This document shows, one piece after another, positions 56,559 through 64,000 of a DNA stretch of 64,000 bases (position 1 is its first letter; each line of letters opens with the position of its first letter). The notes beneath the pieces were generated by a model, which was not told where the DNA came from, searched no databases, and saw nothing but the letters and a program-made list of their open reading frames with translations. Origin of the DNA: Elioraea thermophila (ex Habib et al. 2022) (GTDB taxonomy: Bacteria; Pseudomonadota; Alphaproteobacteria; Acetobacterales; Acetobacteraceae); contig NZ_KZ851831.1 in the NCBI RefSeq assembly GCF_003336755.1, positions 189,776 to 253,775 of the forward strand, written 5' to 3'. The translations under genes and the position numbers were made by a program.

Positions 56559-57289
56559 AGCCGATCACCGTCTACCCTGCCATCGACCTCAAGGGCGGGG
56601 CCTGCGTGCGGCTCCGTCGCGGCGAGATGGCCGAGGCCACGGTCTACGCGGAGGACCCGGCCGCACAGGCCCGCGCCTGGCAGGATGCGGGGTTCGCGTG
56701 GGTACACGTGGTCGATCTCGACGGCGCCTTCGCCGGGCAGTCGGTGAACGCGGAGGCGGTGGCGGCGATCCTTGCCGCGGTGAGCATCCCGGTGCAGCTC
56801 GGCGGCGGTATCCGCGACCTCGCCTCGGTCGAGCGCTGGCTTGCGGCCGGGGTGGCGCGCGTGATCCTCGGCAGCGCCGCGGCCAAGGACCCTGCGTTCG
56901 TGCGCGAGGCCTGCCGGCGCTTTCCGGGGCGGATCGTGGTCGGCATCGACGCGCGGGACGGCTTCGTCGCCACGGAAGGCTGGGCGGAGACGAGCACCAT
57001 GCGCGCGCTCGATCTGGCGCTTGCTTACGAGGATGCCGGGGTGGCGGCGATCGTGTTCACCGATATCGCACGCGATGGCATGCTGGCGGGGCTGAACCTC
57101 GAGGCGACGGAGGATCTCGCCTGGGCGCTGACCACGCCCGTGATCGCCTCCGGCGGTGTGGCGGGGGTGGAGGACATCGCGGCCGTGCGCGCGAAGGCCG
57201 AGGCCGGCATCGAGGGGGTGATCGTCGGCCGCGCCCTGTACGACGGCCGGATCAGCCCAGCCGAGGCGCTGGCGGCGGCACGCGGCTGA
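56555..57289 (+). CDS. hisA: ProFAR isomerase
   Basis: A 244-residue (beta-alpha)8 barrel: [20 protein letters not shown] at the start with catalytic Asp, [20 protein letters not shown] in half one, [18 protein letters not shown] with the second Asp site in half two, and [16 protein letters not shown] before the final phosphate loop. HisA opens the ribose ring of ProFAR (Amadori isomerisation). GTG 56555 overlaps the GNAT stop. hisF and hisE should follow but acs is next. Confidence 0.95.
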   Translation: MKPITVYPAIDLKGGACVRLRRGEMAEATVYAEDPAAQARAWQDAGFAWVHVVDLDGAFAGQSVNAEAVAAILAAVSIPVQLGGGIRDLASVERWLAAGVARVILGSAAAKDPAFVREACRRFPGRIVVGIDARDGFVATEGWAETSTMRALDLALAYEDAGVAAIVFTDIARDGMLAGLNLEATEDLAWALTTPVIASGGVAGVEDIAAVRAKAEAGIEGVIVGRALYDGRISPAEALAAARG

Positions 57290-57412
57290 GAGCCTCGGGC
57301 CCGGTTTCCGTCACGGCCGGGCTTCGGCTAGTTTGATCCAGGACAAGGTACGATCCGGCGGGCTGTGATCCAGCACGTCGGCAGCGAAACGTTTCAGGGG
57401 AGGGAGCGGAGC

Positions 57413-59368
<1,956 letters not shown>

Positions 59369-59534
59369 CGGACGCGCCGCCGGGGCTTGCCGGTGGTGCG
59401 GCCGCAGCGGCGCGGCAAAGGCGGTGGGCTTCTTGTGACCGTCGCGCCGAGCGGGCCGAACTGGGGTGCGGTGGGGGGCCGCCGAACCCCGTGAGCGTTG
59501 GGCAGGCGCAGCGTGCCGCCCCCTCCGGCAGCCC

Positions 59535-60419
59535 TCAGGGCTCCCGCATCAACAGGGCTAAGAGGCCGTCCAGCTCGTCCAGCGTGCGGTAGCGGATTCT
59601 GACCTCGCCGCCCTTGCCGGCCGAGGTGATGCGGACAGCGAGTCCGAGCCGGTCCTGCAGATCCTGTTCGAGGCTCGCGAGGTTCGGGTCGCGCGCCGGC
59701 TCGGCCCTGGTGGACGTGGCGGGCTTGCTGCCGGAGGCGGCGAGGGCCTCGGTTTGCCGTACGGAGAGCCCCTCGGCGATGACGCGTTCGGCGAGCGGCA
59801 CCGGGTCGGCGGCGGCAAGCAGGGCGCGGGCATGCCCCGCCGTCAGTCGCCCTTCGCGAAGGTGAACCTGCACCGGCTTCGGCAGGCCAAGGAGGCGAAG
59901 AGTGTTGGCGACATGGGCCCGGCTCTTGCCGATCATGCGGCCTGCCTCGTCCTGCGTGATGCTGTGGGTCTCGATCAGACGGCGCAGTCCCTCGGCCTCC
60001 TCGATCGGGTCGAGGTCGGTGCGCTGGAGATTCTCCACCAGCGCGGCGGCGGCGGCCTCGCGGTCGTCGAGGCGGCGGACAAGCACGGGAACTTCATGGA
60101 GGGGGACGGCTTGGGCCGCGCGCCAGCGGCGCTCGCCGGCAACGATCTGGAAGCGATCCGGCAGGCTGGGATGGGGACGGACCAGAAGGGGTTGCAGGAC
60201 TCCTCGCTCCCGGATCGAGGCGATGAGCTCTTCCAGGCTCTCCTGGCGGATGGTGCTGCGCGGCTGGAACGGGCTCGGTTCGAGGGCGGTGATGGGGACG
60301 GTGCGAATGTCACCGTCGCCGCCCGTCGGTGCGCGCACCGGTGCCGTTGCCGCTGGCTCGCCCAGCAGGGCGGCGAGACCGCGGCCGAGCCGTTTGGGGG
60401 CACCGTCGCGTGCCGTCAT
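59535..60419 (-). CDS. parB: Chromosome-partitioning protein ParB
   Basis: A 294-residue ParB/Spo0J protein. The N-terminal RLGRGLAALLG motif binds ParA. The CTP-binding domain contains GERRWRAAQ (95-103) and the preceding ELIASIRERGVLQPLLVRP, and the parS-reading helix-turn-helix is at about 153-177 (SITQDEAGRMIGKSRAHVAN). The C-terminal dimer domain ends in EVRIRYRTLDELDGLLAL. It binds the two parS sites near rsmG and spreads as a CTP clamp, loading SMC. ATG 60419 overlaps the parA stop (ATGA). Confidence 0.96.
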   Translation of the reverse strand: MTARDGAPKRLGRGLAALLGEPAATAPVRAPTGGDGDIRTVPITALEPSPFQPRSTIRQESLEELIASIRERGVLQPLLVRPHPSLPDRFQIVAGERRWRAAQAVPLHEVPVLVRRLDDREAAAAALVENLQRTDLDPIEEAEGLRRLIETHSITQDEAGRMIGKSRAHVANTLRLLGLPKPVQVHLREGRLTAGHARALLAAADPVPLAERVIAEGLSVRQTEALAASGSKPATSTRAEPARDPNLASLEQDLQDRLGLAVRITSAGKGGEVRIRYRTLDELDGLLALLMREP

Positions 60420-61231
60420 GACAGGGCCTCGGACGGCTCGCGTTCGCGGCGCAGGAGTTCGCCGGCGAGACGGACATAGGCTTGGCTGCCGGGTGAGCGG
60501 AAATCGTAGAGCAAAGCGGGCTTGCCGTGCGACGGAGCCTCGGAGAGGCGGATGTTGCGGGGGATCATCGTCTCGAACACGCGGTCGCCGAAGAAGGCGC
60601 GCACGTCGGCGGCCACCTGCTCGGAGAGGTTGTTTCGGCGGTCATACATGGTCAGCACGATGCCGTGCAGGGCGAGGCGCGGGTTGAAGCCGCGGCGAAC
60701 GGCCTCGATGGTGCGCATGAGTTGGGACAGGCCCTCGAGGGCGAAGAACTCGCATTGCAGGGGGACGAGGACGGCATCGGCCGCCACAAGGGCATTCACC
60801 GTGAGAAGCCCGAGCGATGGCGGGCAGTCCAGCAGGATGAGATCCCCCTGGTTGGCCACGGAGAGGGCGTCGCGGAGGCGATACTCCCGTCTGGTGAGGG
60901 CGACGAGTTCGATTTCGGCCCCGGCCAGATCCTGATCGGCGGGCACGATGGAGAAGTCCGGAATGCCGGTCGGGCGGGTGAGGTCCGAGAGCGGGCGGCC
61001 TTCGATCAGCAAGGCATAGGAGCCGGGAGAGCGCTGGTCGGCCGGGAGGCCAAGTCCGGTCGAGGCGTTTCCTTGCGGGTCGAGGTCGATGAGCATCACG
61101 GGCCGGCCGGCGGCGGCGAGCGCCGTGGCCAGGTTGATGGCGGTCGTCGTCTTGCCCACACCACCCTTCTGGTTGGCGATGGCGATGACGCGCGGGCGCG
61201 AAGCGGGCTGGGAAGAGGCGGGGTCAGACAC
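60416..61231 (-). CDS. parA: Chromosome-partitioning ATPase ParA
   Basis: A 271-residue Soj/ParA ATPase. The deviant Walker A NQKGGVGKTTTAINL (20-34) has both lysines, followed by VMLIDLDPQGNASTGLGL (Walker A'), LILLDCPPSLGLLTVNAL (Walker B) and MIPRNIRLSEAPSHGKPALL near the C-terminus. There is no N-terminal helix-turn-helix, so it is of chromosomal type. GTG 61231 overlaps the rsmG stop by eight bases. With ParB it segregates the origin region. Confidence 0.96.
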   Translation of the reverse strand: MSDPASSQPASRPRVIAIANQKGGVGKTTTAINLATALAAAGRPVMLIDLDPQGNASTGLGLPADQRSPGSYALLIEGRPLSDLTRPTGIPDFSIVPADQDLAGAEIELVALTRREYRLRDALSVANQGDLILLDCPPSLGLLTVNALVAADAVLVPLQCEFFALEGLSQLMRTIEAVRRGFNPRLALHGIVLTMYDRRNNLSEQVAADVRAFFGDRVFETMIPRNIRLSEAPSHGKPALLYDFRSPGSQAYVRLAGELLRREREPSEALS

Positions 61232-61832
61232 GCGCGACCTCGCTCACGCGAAGGATGGTGGCGGACGGGTCCGTTCGGCTCGGGAAGCGTTCCAGGCGCA
61301 TTGTCCAGGAGCCTGCGACCTCGGTCAATTCGCGGTCGACCGACCGACCCTTCGGTAGCAAAGCAACGCCGCGCGGTCGCAGATGGCGCACGATGAGCGG
61401 GAGAAGGCCGGGCAGGGGGGCAAAAGCGCGGGCGGTGATGACATCCGCCATCAAGGGCGGCAGGAGGGCGGCGTCTTCCGCGTGGATGGTGGCGGGGGCG
61501 CCAAGGAGACGGGTCGCCTCGCGCAGGAAGGCAGCCTTGCGCTGGTCGCGTTCGACCAGGTGAGTCTCGCGGTCGGTCAGGAGGGCGAGGACGAGGCCCG
61601 GAAACCCTGCCCCGCTGCCGAGATCGGCGAGTCGCGTTGCAGAAGGAGGCAGGAGATCGGCCAACTGGGCGCTGTCGAGGATGTGCCGGTGCCAGAGGTG
61701 GTTGAGGTCGCCGGGGGCGACGAGGTTGATGCGGCGGCTCCAGCTGCGGACAAGGTCGGCATAGGCCTCGAGGCGACGGCGCTGGTCGGGGGAGAGCGAG
61801 AGCAGAGGGCCGTCATGGCGATCCGGTTTCAC
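61224..61832 (-). CDS. rsmG: 16S rRNA (guanine527-N7)-methyltransferase RsmG
   Basis: A 202-residue methyltransferase (GidB). SAM-binding LADLGSGAGFPGLVLAL (68-84), LVERDQRKAAFLRE and VITARAFAPLPGLLPL are characteristic. It modifies G527 of 16S rRNA. The start is GTG 61832, and the codons GTG AAA CCG lie inside a parS site; no other start fits the frame nearby. In most alphaproteobacteria mnmG precedes rsmG; here a ferredoxin gene does, 91 bp away. Confidence 0.94.
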   Translation of the reverse strand: MKPDRHDGPLLSLSPDQRRRLEAYADLVRSWSRRINLVAPGDLNHLWHRHILDSAQLADLLPPSATRLADLGSGAGFPGLVLALLTDRETHLVERDQRKAAFLREATRLLGAPATIHAEDAALLPPLMADVITARAFAPLPGLLPLIVRHLRPRGVALLPKGRSVDRELTEVAGSWTMRLERFPSRTDPSATILRVSEVARV

Positions 61833-61840
61833 GTGAAACA
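61825..61840. promoter_or_regulatory. parS: parS site overlapping the rsmG start
   Basis: GGTTTCACGTGAAACA matches the 16-bp parS consensus with one mismatch in the outermost position; the inner 14-bp palindrome is perfect. It covers the rsmG start codon (61830-61832). ParB bound here could repress rsmG-parA-parB transcription or translation start. Confidence 0.93.
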
Positions 61841-61872
61841 GACCCGAGCCGCTGCCGGCCTTTCAGGCGTCG

Positions 61873-61888
61873 CGTTTCACGTGAAACA
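61873..61888. promoter_or_regulatory. parS: Second parS site upstream of rsmG
   Basis: CGTTTCACGTGAAACA has the perfect 14-bp core with one mismatch at the edge, 32 bp from the first site's end. The pair lies about 16.3 kb from the oriC candidate, well within the usual range for origin-proximal parS clusters. Confidence 0.93.
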
Positions 61889-61923
61889 GGACTTCGTCAG
61901 AGCGGCGCAGGTTGCTGAGCGAC

Positions 61924-62319
61924 TCATCTATCGGTGTCGCCACTGGCGTCGGACGACATGACCAGCTTCCGATCGAGCATGAGGTCAATGGCACGCCGTC
62001 CGGCAATCAGATGCTCCTGGATCACCCGCTCCGCTTCCTCCCGGCTTCCGATTCGGTACCAGACCCCCTCCGGATAGATCAGGATGCACGGACCTGCCTC
62101 GCAGCGGTCGAGGCACCCCGCTTGGTTCACGCGAACCCGCTCCAGGCCCAGCTCCTTGATCCGCGCCTTCATGTAGGCGCGGACGTCCTCCGAGCCCTTG
62201 GCTGCGCAACTCCCCCGCGCGTGACCCTCGGGGCGACGATTGCAGCAGACGAAGACGTGAACGCGGTAGAACAGAGGCGGATCGTCGGGGCTGCGAAGCA
62301 GCGGCGCCCCATCCGTCAT
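61924..62319 (-). CDS. Thioredoxin-like [2Fe-2S] ferredoxin
   Basis: A 131-residue protein of the thioredoxin-fold ferredoxin family. Cluster cysteines: FVCCNRRPEGHARGSC (C-x12-C, or x11 from the second Cys), then 30 residues, then GCLDRCEAGP (C-x3-C). After them LIYPEGVWYRIGSREEAERV is typical. It could be an electron carrier for a respiratory or biosynthetic enzyme; partner unknown. ATG 62319 overlaps the stop of the TlpA-like gene (ATGA), so they form a bicistronic unit, which may extend to rsmG-parAB 91 bp downstream. Confidence 0.88.
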   Translation of the reverse strand: MTDGAPLLRSPDDPPLFYRVHVFVCCNRRPEGHARGSCAAKGSEDVRAYMKARIKELGLERVRVNQAGCLDRCEAGPCILIYPEGVWYRIGSREEAERVIQEHLIAGRRAIDLMLDRKLVMSSDASGDTDR

Positions 62320-62888
62320 GTCGCCGTGCTCGCGGGCTCGAACGGTTCCACCAGCCGTCGGATCTGATCCACCATTTCCGCCGCGTCCCAAGCAGCCACC
62401 CCTTCCAGCCGGGCAGCCTCAAGCCCGACCCGATCGACGATCAACGTCGTGGGCAATCCGCGCACCCCCCACGCCCGGGCCGCCGCCCCGCGAGGGTCCA
62501 GCCAGATGGCAAGATTCCGCAGGGCGTGCCGGTCATAGAACCCCCGGACCACCGGCGCCCCCCCGCGATCCTGGCTGAGCGCCAGAACCTCGATATCGTG
62601 CCCGGCAACCAGCCCCGCCAGCCGATCCAGCGCCGGCATCTCCTCCACACAGGGCGGACACCATGTCGCCCAGAGGTTGATCACCAGCCCCCGCCGGCGG
62701 AAATCGGCAATCGTCCGTCGTTCGCCCGCCCCGGTGAAGAACTCCGCCGGCGCCAACGCCGCCCTGCGGGCGCGCACCTCGAGCTGACCCCGCCCCGCCT
62801 GCGCTTGCCCTGCCGCAAGCGCGATGGCAGAGCACGCCAGCCCGAGCATCGCCTCTCGCCGCCGCGACATCTCCGGACCGATCGCCAT
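62316..62888 (-). CDS. TlpA/ResA-like thiol-disulfide oxidoreductase
   Basis: A 190-residue thioredoxin-fold protein with a leader ([20 protein letters not shown], cleavage near residue 32), thus exported and periplasmic. Active site WCPPC (Cys 77 and 80) in [16 protein letters not shown]; cis-Pro in [11 protein letters not shown]. Such proteins reduce disulfides in cytochrome c maturation or copper handling. ATG 62888 shares the palindrome CATG with the start of argH on the other strand; an internal ATG at 62870 would be an alternative and leave a good leader. The RRR suggests possible Tat export. Confidence 0.85.
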   Translation of the reverse strand: MAIGPEMSRRREAMLGLACSAIALAAGQAQAGRGQLEVRARRAALAPAEFFTGAGERRTIADFRRRGLVINLWATWCPPCVEEMPALDRLAGLVAGHDIEVLALSQDRGGAPVVRGFYDRHALRNLAIWLDPRGAAARAWGVRGLPTTLIVDRVGLEAARLEGVAAWDAAEMVDQIRRLVEPFEPASTAT

Positions 62889-64000
62889 GCCTCACTCCCC
62901 AGCCGAGCCGCAAGCCAACAGCCTCTGGGGCGGACGCTTCGCCCGCGGCCCCGACGCCATCATGCAAGAGATCAACGCTTCGATCGGCTTCGACAAGAGG
63001 CTCTGGCGGCAGGACATCGAGGGATCCAAAGCGCACGCTCGCATGCTCGCAGCGCAGGGCATCATCACCGAGGCGGATCGCGACGCCATCCTCGCTGGCC
63101 TCGACGACATCGCCAACGAGATCGCGCGCGGCGCGTTCGCCTTCTCAGAGGCCCGCGAGGATATTCATCTCAACATCGAGGCCGCACTCGCCGAGCGGAT
63201 CGGCGAGGCGGGCCGCCGCCTGCACACCGCCCGCTCCCGCAATGATCAAGTCGCCCTCGACCTCAGGCTCTGGGTGCGTGACGCGATCGACCAGCTCGAC
63301 GCGCAACTGCAGGCGCTCCTCCGCGCCCTCCTCGACCAGGCGGAGCGCTACGCGGCGAGCCCCATGCCGGGTTTCACCCACCTGCAGATCGCCCAGCCGA
63401 TCACGTTCGGCCACCACCTGCTCGCCTATGTCGAGATGATGGCGCGCGACCGCGCGCGCTTCGCCGACTGCAGGGCGCGGCTCAACGAGTCCCCGCTCGG
63501 GGCGGCCGCGCTGGCCGGCACCTCCTTCCCGATCGACCGCCATGCGACTGCCGCCGCCCTCGGCTTCGCGCGCCCGATGGCGAACAGCCTCGATGCCGTG
63601 TCCTCCCGCGACTTCGCCCTCGAGTTCCTGGCGGCGGCCGCGATCTGCGCCGCGCATCTGTCACGGCTGGCCGAGGAGATCGTGATCTGGGCCTCCGCCC
63701 CGTTCCGCTTCATCCGGCTGTCGGACGCCTTCACCACCGGCTCCTCGATCATGCCGCAGAAGCGCAATCCTGACGCCGCCGAGCTGGTCCGGGCCAAGAC
63801 CGGCCGCATCAACGGCAACCTGCTTGCGCTGCTGACGGTGATGAAGGGTTTGCCGCTCGCCTATGCGAAGGACATGCAGGAGGACAAGGAGCCGGTCTTC
63901 GACACCGCCGACACCCTCGCTCTCTGTCTTGCCGCCACCGAGGGCATGGTGCGCGACCTCGAAGCGGACGAAGCGGCGATGCGCCGCTGGGCGGGGGAAG
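62887..64000 (+). CDS. argH: Argininosuccinate lyase, N-terminal part (cut by window end)
   Basis: The first 371 codons of ArgH, which splits argininosuccinate to arginine and fumarate. [20 protein letters not shown] and [20 protein letters not shown] begin the protein; [37 protein letters not shown] and the signature [20 protein letters not shown] are the three conserved active-site regions, all present. The C-terminal 90 or so residues lie beyond 64000. ATG 62887 overlaps the start codon of the divergent TlpA-like gene. No ribosome site of note upstream. Confidence 0.95.
   Translation, partial: MPHSPAEPQANSLWGGRFARGPDAIMQEINASIGFDKRLWRQDIEGSKAHARMLAAQGIITEADRDAILAGLDDIANEIARGAFAFSEAREDIHLNIEAALAERIGEAGRRLHTARSRNDQVALDLRLWVRDAIDQLDAQLQALLRALLDQAERYAASPMPGFTHLQIAQPITFGHHLLAYVEMMARDRARFADCRARLNESPLGAAALAGTSFPIDRHATAAALGFARPMANSLDAVSSRDFALEFLAAAAICAAHLSRLAEEIVIWASAPFRFIRLSDAFTTGSSIMPQKRNPDAAELVRAKTGRINGNLLALLTVMKGLPLAYAKDMQEDKEPVFDTADTLALCLAATEGMVRDLEADEAAMRRWAGE

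Overview
The window is 64 kb of chromosome from a very GC-rich alphaproteobacterium. Gene content and order fit Rhodospirillales, most likely Acetobacteraceae (inferred from gene order and protein style, not from a search). The neighbourhoods mutY-DUF721-dsbA-smc, atpI-B-E-F'-F, xseB-ispA-dxs-tlyA, hslV-hslU next to hisB-DUF2628-hisH-hisA, and hemE-(oriC)-ppsR-maf are all typical of alphaproteobacteria. No rRNA, tRNA, transposase, integrase or CRISPR array was seen.

Layout. At 0-2.4 kb there is the tail of an EAL-domain gene and a TRAP transporter operon (dctP, dctQ, dctM) ruined by truncations, frameshifts, stops and a deletion. From 2.5 to 9.7 kb lie an iron-dependent alcohol dehydrogenase, a small membrane protein, a DEAD-box helicase, homospermidine synthase, hemJ and rho. 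From 9.7 to 16.5 kb there is a mosaic pentapeptide-repeat membrane protein with a markedly AT-richer repeat half, a broken HD-domain gene and a Tat-exported molybdopterin oxidoreductase complex (psrABC type). From 16.6 to 23 kb come a CYTH protein, a racemase-like protein lacking both expected cysteines, the isoprenoid run xseB-ispA-dxs-tlyA and a lone PEP-CTERM exported protein. From 23 to 32 kb come typA, a PfkB kinase, a palindromic intergenic element, mutY, a DUF721 gene, a DsbA-like gene and smc. From 32.3 to 34.9 kb is the F0 operon with a plausible promoter and a terminator. From 35 to 43 kb are a large transglutaminase/DUF2126 protein and a branched-chain amino-acid type ABC transporter.

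Replication region. hemH and hemE point left, ppsR and maf point right, and the 325-bp gap between hemE and ppsR carries DnaA boxes, as at the Caulobacter origin. About 16 kb to the right lie rsmG-parA-parB and two near-perfect parS sites, one of them covering the rsmG start codon. The usual hemE-hemJ-rho-mnmE-mnmG-rsmG-parAB block is split here: hemJ-rho lie 35 kb to the left of oriC and mnmE/mnmG are absent from the window.

Between 47 and 64 kb are a glutamine-amidotransferase-like hydrolase, a double cold-shock-domain protein with a five-copy 14-residue linker repeat, a LysR/SbtA divergent pair, DUF192, a frameshifted peptidoglycan-binding-like gene, hslUV (separated by a second copy of the palindromic element), histidine genes, acetyl-CoA synthetase, parAB, a thioredoxin-like ferredoxin, a TlpA-like protein and the start of argH.

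The strongest leads are the oriC/parS layout, the two three-palindrome intergenic elements with different arms, the mosaic pentapeptide gene, and several genes with a single frameshift. The frameshifts outside the TRAP operon could be assembly errors or true decay.
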